In this document: one piece after another, positions 16,101-24,404 of the stretch
Layout of the letters: each line of letters opens with the position of its first letter
How positions within the stretch are numbered: the first letter of the stretch is position 1
Origin: Desulfobacula sp.
GTDB taxonomy: Bacteria; Desulfobacterota; Desulfobacteria; Desulfobacterales; Desulfobacteraceae
DNA length: 33,949 nt
Direction of reading: 5' to 3'
Assembly (NCBI GenBank): GCA_013792075.1
Contig: VMSR01000101.1
Span: forward strand, 1-33,949
Made by a program: the position numbers and the translations under genes
The notes under the pieces: generated by a model
Databases searched by the model: none
Seen by the model: only the letters and a program-made list of their open reading frames with translations
What the model was told of the DNA's origin: nothing

Positions 16101-16943
16101 CTAATTGCCCTGCATCATCTGCTGCATTTTCTTTTCAAGTGCTTCTGCCTTCTTTGTTTCCCCATTCTGATACAATCGCTGAATTTCGGTTATCATGTCC
16201 ATCATTTTATCGGCCTGTTGCATGGCTTCCTGGGTATCCGGGGCCGCATCATCATAGCCTTTCACCTGACCAGGATCAAACAAGGAATCCGGGATGCTGG
16301 GGTTGACCTTCAAAGAGTTCACCACCATCTTCTGGACACCTCCTTCACTTTCAACTCGCATCTGCCAGGGAAAAACAAACCCTTTGGTGGTTTTAAAATC
16401 CGAATTGATGATAATTTCTTTTTCTTCCCCATCAAAATATTCTTTCTTCACCAGAGCGTCATTTCGAATATCAATCCAGAGAACTTCATATTCGCCTTCA
16501 TTGTAAATGGCCTTAATTTTGTAACATTCTATTCCGGAAACAGTCTCTTTTGATATATATTCCACCTCCCGGGGTTTTTTATTTTCCTCCCCATCCTGGC
16601 TGTTGGGTTCTTCCATTTTCCCTGTCAAAGGACTGAAAACCCAAGTGGACTTGCCGTCATCAATGATGATGGTTTTCATGCCGACCTCACCCACCATGGG
16701 GTTGGGACTTTTTTTGAGAATGGTTTCTATCCGTGATTTCTTGCCTTTCTTATACAGCGTCACCTGTGTCTCCATGTTGGCGTCAGTCATGGTTTGGACC
16801 AAAACCAATGTATTTGCCAACAAGTCCTTTTTTTTTTCCTGGGTTTCATGCCGGGCAAACACATCCATTCCGTTAAGGGCATACGCCGTGCTGACTCCCA
16901 TGAGCATCAGAATCATTCCATACCTTGTTACTCTTTTGAACAT
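16101..16943 (-). CDS. Exported LolA-like (outer-membrane lipoprotein-sorting-like) protein
   Basis: A 280-residue protein with a cleavable signal peptide (MFKRVTRYGMILMLMGVSTAYA) and no lipobox cysteine, so it is probably periplasmic. The mature part has the beta-strand pattern of LolA-like proteins (about residues 40-220: ANMETQVTLYKKGKKSRIE, IIIDDGKSTWVFSPLTGK, GIECYKIKAIYNEGEYEVLW). This fold binds lipids or hydrophobic ligands. The C-terminal 45 residues are a Met/Gln-rich helix. The start at 16943 has GGAG 6 nt upstream and gives a clean signal peptide; the frame opens earlier at 16997 with no support. It lies between an MBL-fold gene and the activase (9 bp), an odd place for an envelope protein. 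No role in radical enzyme function is known to me. Confidence 0.75.
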   Translation of the reverse strand: MFKRVTRYGMILMLMGVSTAYALNGMDVFARHETQEKKKDLLANTLVLVQTMTDANMETQVTLYKKGKKSRIETILKKSPNPMVGEVGMKTIIIDDGKSTWVFSPLTGKMEEPNSQDGEENKKPREVEYISKETVSGIECYKIKAIYNEGEYEVLWIDIRNDALVKKEYFDGEEKEIIINSDFKTTKGFVFPWQMRVESEGGVQKMVVNSLKVNPSIPDSLFDPGQVKGYDDAAPDTQEAMQQADKMMDMITEIQRLYQNGETKKAEALEKKMQQMMQGN

Positions 16944-16984
16944 TTTTTTCTCCATCCTTGATTTTATCCCAGTGAAACCCAAGT

Positions 16985-17719
16985 CTACTCTTTCCAATTC
17001 CCAAAAGCGGTTTGATTGAACCGGGTGTAACCGTAATGGGATGTAAATATATATTCCACTCCAGGCACCCCTGCCAGCCGGCCAATAGAACTTGCCTGGG
17101 CTACGGAATCCATATTAAAAATTTTATTAAATTGTGTAACCTTCCCGCCTTTTAGCCCCATGGAATCACCTGTGAACAAATAGGTCCCATTCACCAGAAA
17201 ACACATGGATCCGGGCGTATGACCGGGAGTTGATATTCCTTTGATCTCCATTCCGGAAATGGTGACGATCTGATTGTCTTCAAGTAATTTATGGGGATAG
17301 TTTAATTTGTTTTTCAAAAATAGAAACCGGGCGGTTTGACCGTTAACCATCTGTTCTTCAGCCCTGGAAAGGTAGATTACGGCTTTTGAAAACAAGCTGC
17401 ATGCGGCAATGTGATCTGGATCCGAATGTGTTAAAAAAATTGCCGCCACCTTTTCCGGGTCGATCTGCAGCCGGCGAAGTTCCCCTTGGATACGGCCTGC
17501 ATCATTCCCGGCGTCAATGGCAACATAGGTGTCATGGGCTTTGATGAGAAACAGGTTGACATATGAATCTTGCACTGCATACACTCCGCCAACAATTTTC
17601 CCCGTGTCCGCACTGGACATTTTCCTGGTTTCCAGGTGAACTTTCACGAGTACCCCGGCACTCAAAAGGACGACCAGGCCGAAAACAGTTCCCAGTATTT
17701 TTTTCGTTGTTTTCCCCAT
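16985..17719 (-). CDS. Membrane-anchored metallo-beta-lactamase-fold hydrolase
   Basis: A 244-residue protein: an N-terminal membrane helix (residues about 8-25, LGTVFGLVVLLSAGVLV) followed by an MBL fold. Metal-site motifs are THSDPDHI (residues about 97-104), GHTPGSM, FTGDSMG and SHYG. The first motif is HxDxDH where most family members have HxHxDH, so one metal ligand may be changed. Family members hydrolyse diverse esters, thioesters or lactones; the substrate here is unknown. The start at 17719 is chosen because GGAG lies 9 nt upstream and the ATG leads straight into the signal anchor; in-frame ATGs at 17728 and 17752 lack a suitably spaced site. It is the first gene of the apparent four-gene run MBL / LolA-like / activase / dehydratase, with a 41-bp gap to the next gene. 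Confidence 0.85.
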   Translation of the reverse strand: MGKTTKKILGTVFGLVVLLSAGVLVKVHLETRKMSSADTGKIVGGVYAVQDSYVNLFLIKAHDTYVAIDAGNDAGRIQGELRRLQIDPEKVAAIFLTHSDPDHIAACSLFSKAVIYLSRAEEQMVNGQTARFLFLKNKLNYPHKLLEDNQIVTISGMEIKGISTPGHTPGSMCFLVNGTYLFTGDSMGLKGGKVTQFNKIFNMDSVAQASSIGRLAGVPGVEYIFTSHYGYTRFNQTAFGNWKE

Positions 17720-17752
17720 AGGAAACATCTCCGAATTCCAAAATATCAGCAA

Positions 17753-18009
17753 TGACTGATATACGGCCAGAACACTTTGGGGTCAAGGAAAAACTCCATA
17801 TCCGAACCGGTCTTTGTCACCGTTTTTTTGTGGGAAAATCATACTTGATCTTTTTTGTATCCGTTTTTTCCTAAACTGATAACGGTATAGACCGGAACCG
17901 GCTTTTATTTTTTCTGCCAAAAAAACGGATACAGCATTGAACAAACGGTCAGCCAACACACTAGGACTCTATCCCAAATCGATTTTTCAGTCAAACAATG
18001 GCCCAAAAT
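17753..18009. other. Intergenic region with a 14-bp inverted repeat
   Basis: This region should hold the minus-strand promoter of the MBL-to-dehydratase run. It carries perfect 14-bp arms (TGTATCCGTTTTTT at 17856-17869, complement at 17920-17933) around a 50-nt spacer that itself contains ACCGGAACCGG. The repeat is too widely spaced for a terminator and may be a regulatory site. No gene is seen. Confidence 0.4.
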
Positions 18010-18053
18010 AAAAAACGCCCCGGCAAATGTATCCATCTGCCGGGGCGTTTTTT
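18010..18053. terminator. Bidirectional intrinsic terminator after the dpp operon
   Basis: A perfect 16-bp stem (18010-18025 with 18038-18053), a GC core CGCCCCGGCA flanked by six A on one side and six T on the other, and a 12-nt loop. It lies 42 bp beyond the stop of the last dpp gene (minus strand) and is symmetric, so it can stop transcription in both directions. Confidence 0.9.
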
Positions 18054-18094
18054 ATCAAATCAAGGGGTTTCAAATTGTCCAACGGATACAGCGT

Positions 18095-19117
<1,023 letters not shown>

Positions 19118-19148
19118 TTTAATATTTCGTCCTATCGTATTTCATCTG

Positions 19149-20108
19149 TTATTTCATATGGCAGGCTGCCAAAATGCCGTTTTGCTTTTCTTCAAGCTCC
19201 GGGGTCTTCTGGGTGCAAATGGGTTCGCACAATTCACACCTCGGATTGAAGGCGCATCCTTCGGGAATATTGCTCAAGGTCGGCATCATACCCGGAATCT
19301 GCCGGAGCTCCTCCCCCGGGACAGTGGCCCCTGGAATCGATCCGATAAGGCCGATGGTATAGGGATGAACCGGAGTGTGCACCACCTTATCCGTAGGGCC
19401 GAACTCAATGATCTTTCCGGCATACATGACGGCAATTTTTTCGGTCACCTGGGACACCACTCCCAGATCATGGGTAATCAAAATCAGGGCCATATTTTCT
19501 GTTTCACAGAGTTCTTGCAGCAGATCCATAATTTCGGCCTGGATGGTTACATCCAGGGCAGTGGTGGGCTCATCGGCGATAATGATGGCGGGATCTGCCA
19601 AAAGGGAAATGGCAATGATGATCCGTTGCCGCATACCCCCGGACAATTCATGGGGGTATTGATCCAGCCGCTCTTCGGGAGACGGAATCTGGACCTTTCT
19701 CAATTTTTCCAGGGCAATGGCCCTGGCATCTGCCTTGGAAATATTACGATGGGCCTGGAGGGTTTCGATCATCTGGAACCCGATGGTGAAAACCGGGTTC
19801 AACGTCATCATGGGATCCTGGAAAATCATGGCAATTCTGTTCCCCCGGATTTTACGCATCTGGGAACCCGTGTAATCGCTGATGCATTTGCCCTCAAAAT
19901 GAATGCTGCCCTTTGAAATAAATCCAGGCTTGCTGATTAGATTGATAATGGAAAAACCGGTCACAGACTTGCCGGCACCGCTTTCCCCCACAATCCCCAG
20001 CCGCTCTCCCTGGTTCAGGGTAAAGCTGACGCCGTCAATTGCCGTTATATCGCCGGACCTTAAAGCAAATTTCACTTCAAGATCCCGCACTTCTAAAAGG
20101 TGAGTCAT
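19149..20108 (-). CDS. dppD: Peptide ABC transporter ATP-binding protein (DppD/OppD type)
   Basis: A 319-residue ATPase subunit. Walker A is GESGAGKSV, the signature is LSGGMRQR, Walker B is IIIADEPTTALDV and the switch is ITHDLG. The C-terminal extension contains CAFNPRCELCEPIC...ACH, the four-cysteine pattern found in D-type subunits. All catalytic motifs are intact. The gene starts 9 bp after the dppC stop; the ATG at 20108 has a weak AAGGA site about 13 nt upstream, so it may depend on coupled translation. With dppF it forms the heterodimeric motor on the cytoplasmic face of the DppBC channel. Confidence 0.93.
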   Translation of the reverse strand: MTHLLEVRDLEVKFALRSGDITAIDGVSFTLNQGERLGIVGESGAGKSVTGFSIINLISKPGFISKGSIHFEGKCISDYTGSQMRKIRGNRIAMIFQDPMMTLNPVFTIGFQMIETLQAHRNISKADARAIALEKLRKVQIPSPEERLDQYPHELSGGMRQRIIIAISLLADPAIIIADEPTTALDVTIQAEIMDLLQELCETENMALILITHDLGVVSQVTEKIAVMYAGKIIEFGPTDKVVHTPVHPYTIGLIGSIPGATVPGEELRQIPGMMPTLSNIPEGCAFNPRCELCEPICTQKTPELEEKQNGILAACHMK

Positions 20109-20117
20109 CCTAAATTT

Positions 20118-20975
20118 CTATCCTTTGTAAAGTTTCGGGTTAAGTACATCCCTGAGCCAGTCACCCAAAAGGTTGATCACAAGGACAAAGACCACCAGCC
20201 AGAGCCCCGGGAAAATGGTAATCCACCAGGAGCCGGAAAAAATGTACTCCTGGCCGGCCCGGATAAGGGATCCCAAAGAGGGTCTGGTCACGGGCATGCC
20301 CAGCCCCAGAAAAGACAGGGCCGCCTCGCTCTGGATAGCACTGGCCACCTGGATGGTGAAAATAACCATCACCGATGTCAGTGAATTTGGCAAAACATGG
20401 CGGAACATGATGGTGAACCTGGGCAACCCTATCACCCGTGCAGCTTCCACATACTCCTTGTTCTTTTCTCCCATGACCGATGCCCGGATGGTCCTGGCAA
20501 ACATGGGCCAGTTGGACAACCCGATGATCAACGTCAAAAGGGGAATCGCCAATCGTTCATAACTTCCCACACCGAATAGCAGCTGGAAGACAGCGCCAAT
20601 GAAAATGGCCACCATGAGATAGGGAAAGGAAAACTGGATATCGGCGATCCGCATGAGAATGGCATCGGTTTTGCCCCCCATGTATCCGGCGGACAGCCCC
20701 AGCACGATGCCGATAAAGGCCTGGAGAGAAACTGCCCCGATGCCAATGATAATAGACGTCCTCAACCCGTAAAACATGGTGGAAAGCATATCCCTGCCCA
20801 TGTTGTCCGTCCCCAGAATAAACTCAGGAGAACCGCCTTCCATCCACATGGGCGGAATTTCGGAATTCATGATGTCTATATTATGCGAATCATAGGGGTT
20901 CATGGGAGATATCCAGGGGGCGGTGATTGCCAGAATGAGAAATATCACCAGGACAATGAAGCTTGCCATGGCCAC
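20118..20975 (-). CDS. dppC: Peptide ABC transporter permease (DppC type), start region disrupted or slippery
   Basis: A permease of 285 residues as read, with about six membrane helices and the EAA loop (YVEAARVIGLPRFTIMFRHVLPN) that docks on the ATPases; GTDNMGRDMLS is the usual periplasmic segment. The first in-frame start is GTG 20975 (ATG 20969, with AAGG 5 nt upstream, is another). However, the frame stays open to 21048 and reads ESYFLYAFRRDKVAMASF, a typical DppC N-terminus without a start codon. An ATG at 21037, overlapping the dppB stop as ATGA, lies one frame off, just before a run of eight A. A ninth A would join ATG to this N-terminus (MKKKLQQFKESYF). So either the sequence or the gene carries a one-base deletion, or slippage restores the frame. 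Confidence 0.85.
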   Translation of the reverse strand: MAMASFIVLVIFLILAITAPWISPMNPYDSHNIDIMNSEIPPMWMEGGSPEFILGTDNMGRDMLSTMFYGLRTSIIIGIGAVSLQAFIGIVLGLSAGYMGGKTDAILMRIADIQFSFPYLMVAIFIGAVFQLLFGVGSYERLAIPLLTLIIGLSNWPMFARTIRASVMGEKNKEYVEAARVIGLPRFTIMFRHVLPNSLTSVMVIFTIQVASAIQSEAALSFLGLGMPVTRPSLGSLIRAGQEYIFSGSWWITIFPGLWLVVFVLVINLLGDWLRDVLNPKLYKG

Positions 20976-21033
20976 CTTGTCCCGTCTAAAAGCGTATAAA
21001 AAATAGGACTCTTTAAACTGCTGTAATTTTTTT

Positions 21034-22017
21034 TCATCTTGTCCCTGCTATTCTAATGGTGGGATTAATAAACCCGTAAATTATATCCACCACTGTGTTC
21101 ACCAATACAAACACACCTGCCACAACCACCAGATAGGCAATGAGCAGAGAGATATCCGACCGCTCGACCGCCTCAAGAAATATAAATCCCATGCCCTGCC
21201 ATTGAAAAACAAGTTCCGTCAAGATGGTAAAGGCAAAGGTGATACCCATCTGCACCCCAAATACCGTTATCACAGGCAGCAAGGTGTTTTTAAAGGCATG
21301 TACCATCCATATCCTGGCAGGAGAAAGGCCCTTGGCCCAGGCGTATTTGATGTACTCGGTTTCAAGAACTTCCATCATTTCAGACCGGATCAGACGGATG
21401 AACAGGGGCAGCATAATCGAAGAAAGAGAGAGGCAGGGAAGAATCAGATGCATGCGACCGTCATGGGTCAAAAATCCTGTTTTCCAATACCCATTGCCAA
21501 AAAGATCAACGGTTTCTCCCCTCCCGTAGGAAGGCAGAATCTGCAAGTTCACGGCAAACAGATAAATGAGCAGAATGGCCGTCAGGAAAACGGGCATGGA
21601 AACCCCCAGGGTTGAAAAACTCATGGTGAAGCGGGATAGAAGGCTCCTGGGTTGCAAGGCCGATTGAATTCCCAGGGGCAGTGAGACAAAAATAATAATC
21701 AGGGCCGTCCCAATGAGCAGTTCTAGGGTTGCCGGCGCATGCCTTACAATGACTTCCAGAGCAGGCTTGTTGTAAATAAAAGACCTGCCCAGGTCTCCTT
21801 TCAGGGCCTGTTTCACAAACCGCGTATATTGAATTAAGAATGGGTCGTTCAACCCCATTTTGTCAGCAATTTGCGCCCGTTCTTCCGGCGTCACCCGCTC
21901 GCCGACCAGATCCCTGACCGGGTCACCGATCTTACTTTTTATTGAGAATCCCACCAGGCTGATGACCATCATGACGACCACGGCCTGGATGATCCTGCGT
22001 ATGATAAATGCAAACAT
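21034..22017 (-). CDS. dppB: Peptide ABC transporter permease (DppB type)
   Basis: A 327-residue inner-membrane permease with an N-terminal helix (FIIRRIIQAVVVMMVISLVGFSI) and five further helices. It has the long periplasmic loop typical of DppB after the first helix (GDPVRDLVGERVTPEERAQIADKMGLNDPF, in part), and the EAA loop at YIKYAWAKGLSPARIWMVHAFKNTLLPV. It forms the channel with DppC. Its stop overlaps a candidate dppC ATG (ATGA). The gene follows dppA by 98 bp containing a stable hairpin, so its expression is probably lower than that of the binding protein. No clear ribosome-binding site is seen ahead of the ATG at 22017. Confidence 0.93.
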   Translation of the reverse strand: MFAFIIRRIIQAVVVMMVISLVGFSIKSKIGDPVRDLVGERVTPEERAQIADKMGLNDPFLIQYTRFVKQALKGDLGRSFIYNKPALEVIVRHAPATLELLIGTALIIIFVSLPLGIQSALQPRSLLSRFTMSFSTLGVSMPVFLTAILLIYLFAVNLQILPSYGRGETVDLFGNGYWKTGFLTHDGRMHLILPCLSLSSIMLPLFIRLIRSEMMEVLETEYIKYAWAKGLSPARIWMVHAFKNTLLPVITVFGVQMGITFAFTILTELVFQWQGMGFIFLEAVERSDISLLIAYLVVVAGVFVLVNTVVDIIYGFINPTIRIAGTR

Positions 22018-22045
22018 GTGATTTTTTTATTTTTCCAAATTTAGG

Positions 22046-22085
22046 TACCGCCCTTCCGGGGTGCGTTCATCCCGGAAGGGCGGTA
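22046..22085 (-). promoter_or_regulatory. GC-rich intercistronic hairpin between dppA and dppB
   Basis: A perfect 15-bp stem (22046-22060 with 22071-22085) and a 10-nt loop. On the minus strand it is followed by CCTAAATTTGG rather than a clean T run, so it is more likely a partial terminator or an mRNA-stabilising structure that keeps dppA transcript levels high than a full stop. Confidence 0.7.
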
Positions 22086-22115
22086 ATGGTTTAATACGAA
22101 ACGCTTTTTCGCAAC

Positions 22116-23666
22116 TTATTCAACGACCAGGTCACCAAAATAGGGGAAATTCATCACATTGATAATGGGTTTAACCTGGATATTCTTTTTGGCGCCATAG
22201 GAATGGTTCTGCCAGTGGAGGGGAACGAAGGCTGCATCGTCATAAAGAATCTGCTCGATTTCCTGGAGCATGGCCGCCCGTTTTTCAAGATTGGTTTCAG
22301 ACTGGGCCGCAACGGTCAGCTCATCTATTTTGGGATTGCAATAGCCGCTGTTATATTGACCGTATCCGGTTTCCTTGTTTTCGCACATCATCAAAAATTC
22401 TGAAAAATTTCCTGAATCTTCCGTGTCTGAATGCCAGCCGATCATCATCATGTCGGCAGCCCTTGCATCAAATTCATTCCAGTACTGGGCTTTGGGCATG
22501 GTTTTCAGGTGCACCTTGATATTGATCTTTCCCAGCATCTGGGCAACGGCCTCGGCAATCTTGGCATCGTTCACATATCGGTCATTGGGTGCCATCATGG
22601 TGATTTCAAACCCTTTTTCAAACCCTGCTTCCTTCATGAGCATTTTGGCTTTTGCAAGGTCATACCGGGGGGTGAGGCTTTCCTTGTAACCGGCATATCC
22701 CCGGGGTCCCTGCTGGGCTGCAACCGTGGCTGTCCCTTTCATGATCTGTTGGACGATTCCGGTGTTGTTGACGGCATGGACAATGGCCTGGCGAACCCGG
22801 ACATCTTTAAAGGCTTCAACCCGTTTCTGGTTCATCTGGAAGGTGATGATCCGGCCGCCGGAAATATTTACAAGTTTAACCTTGTCATCTGAATCTACCC
22901 TGCTGAAATCCTGGGGAGGAACCGGAGAAATGAAATCAACATCCCCGGACAAAAGGGCTGCCACACGTGTGGCGTTTTCCTTGATGGGGGTCAGGATAAT
23001 TTTTGTGACATTACCAGGAGATTTGGTGTCCCAGTAATCGGTGAAGCGTTCCATTTCAAGAACAACACCCAGCTCGCGTTTGGTTGCCCGGAAAGGACCG
23101 GTCCCGGATTCATTGTTCAGGGCAAAGGATTCACCGATTTTTAAAACAGCATCCTTGGGCTGGCCGTTGGCATCCGTACCGGTGTAGAACTCAGAGTCCA
23201 TGGCAAAGAAATAGGTGGCCATATTGAGAAGAAGGGCATAGGGTTTTTTGGTTTTTACATCAATTGTGTAATCATCAACGATAGTGCATCCTTCAAAGGG
23301 GTCGAGAAGACCTTTAAAGTCGACACTGGTTCTCATGCGGTCAAAGGACCATTTCACATCTTTGGCGGTAAAGGTGTTTCCGCTGTGAAATTTCACGCCC
23401 TGTCGGAGGGTAAATCGCATCGTGAGTTCATCCAGCCGTTCCCACTTGGTGGCCAGACGGGGCTCAAAGGTCATTTCCTGGGTCCAGCGAACAAGGGGAT
23501 CAAATACCCAGTGGGACAACTGGAGCATCCCGCCGGACAGCTGAACCTGGGGATCAAGGGATACCGGGTCTGCATCCAGTCCGACTTTAAGCGTCTTTGC
23601 ACCGGCAGAAACGGTGAACGAGATAACCAAAAAAAGGCTCAAGGCCAATAAAACTAATTTTTTCAT
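22116..23666 (-). CDS. dppA: Periplasmic peptide-binding protein (SBP family 5, DppA/OppA-like)
   Basis: A 516-residue solute-binding protein of the family-5 type, which delivers ligand to DppBC. It begins with a cleavable signal peptide (MKKLVLLALSLFLVISFTVSAGA) with no lipobox Cys, so it should be free in the periplasm. KTLKVGLDADPVSLDPQ and LRQGVKFHSGNTFTAKDVKWSFDR are hallmark segments; the remainder has the expected length and domain order. The start at 23666 has GGAGGA directly upstream (spacer 4-5 nt); an earlier ATG at 23678 overlaps that site. It is the first gene of the operon, and an AT-rich upstream region should contain the promoter. Ligands of this family include dipeptides, oligopeptides, opines and nickel chelates, so peptide is only the default guess. 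Confidence 0.93.
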   Translation of the reverse strand: MKKLVLLALSLFLVISFTVSAGAKTLKVGLDADPVSLDPQVQLSGGMLQLSHWVFDPLVRWTQEMTFEPRLATKWERLDELTMRFTLRQGVKFHSGNTFTAKDVKWSFDRMRTSVDFKGLLDPFEGCTIVDDYTIDVKTKKPYALLLNMATYFFAMDSEFYTGTDANGQPKDAVLKIGESFALNNESGTGPFRATKRELGVVLEMERFTDYWDTKSPGNVTKIILTPIKENATRVAALLSGDVDFISPVPPQDFSRVDSDDKVKLVNISGGRIITFQMNQKRVEAFKDVRVRQAIVHAVNNTGIVQQIMKGTATVAAQQGPRGYAGYKESLTPRYDLAKAKMLMKEAGFEKGFEITMMAPNDRYVNDAKIAEAVAQMLGKINIKVHLKTMPKAQYWNEFDARAADMMMIGWHSDTEDSGNFSEFLMMCENKETGYGQYNSGYCNPKIDELTVAAQSETNLEKRAAMLQEIEQILYDDAAFVPLHWQNHSYGAKKNIQVKPIINVMNFPYFGDLVVE

Positions 23667-24404
23667 CCTATCCTCCATACTTAGATTAAAATTATACTGA
23701 AAGAAAGAGATCTCAACCCTTCAATATTTCATAAAAAACCTGCATCTGGCTAAATAGTCTGAAATACCAAAAAAAGTTGATCGGGTCAAGTATTTTTTTC
23801 CTTGTTGATCTTCTGGTAAAATTTATTTTTTAATAAAAAATTGCTTAAAAAATTATGTATTTTCAATATTTTAGCCTTAAAATTTTATATTTCTAAAGAT
23901 TATTACTATTTTGTTGTCAAACAACCCAGGTCACATCCGCCGCCAAACCCCTGTCGTTTTTTCGACCCCCCCTCTCGAATATCCGGTTTGTGCCGAAAAA
24001 GGCTTCATAGATTTAAAACCACATTTTTTTTGCCAGAAGAACGACTCCGGCCGAAGGGCCCCAAGGCTTTGCTTGCGGTCTGAAGATATTATTTTTTTTG
24101 ATAAACAATGTCTACAAAACCATATCAATTTTCTAAAAATAATCGTTGACTATTTAAAAATTTAATGTAATGAATTGTTATTCATTTTTATAAGATTGGG
24201 TTAATGGAAAAGAAATGAAACAAGATAAAATTTATAAATATTTAATTTTATTAGAATAAAAATGATTTTATTCTGTGGCATATAACGAACGACCTCCCAT
24301 TAATATGGATTAATATTAATGAAGGATTGTTCATTTACAAACAGGCGCATAAAAACTTTAACATATCTATTATAGTAACATAAATACCAGGAGGGCATTT
24401 TAAA
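23667..24404. promoter_or_regulatory. 738-bp AT-rich divergent region between dppA and the acyl-CoA dehydrogenase gene
   Basis: No supported gene. It must hold the dpp promoter (minus) and the dehydrogenase promoter (plus). A palindrome AATGAAT-TGTT-ATTCATT lies at 24169-24186, about 220 bp before the dehydrogenase, and the AT-rich symmetric run ATTAATATGGATTAATATTAAT lies around 24299-24320; both are operator candidates. An AGGAGG site (24389-24394) 10 nt before the ATG at 24405 is clear. A GC-richer island near 23930-24080 has only implausible short frames. Confidence 0.45.

Noticed and set aside
23930-24100. Small frames in the GC-richer island upstream of the acyl-CoA dehydrogenase
   Set aside because: No start signals and an implausible amino-acid composition in every frame.
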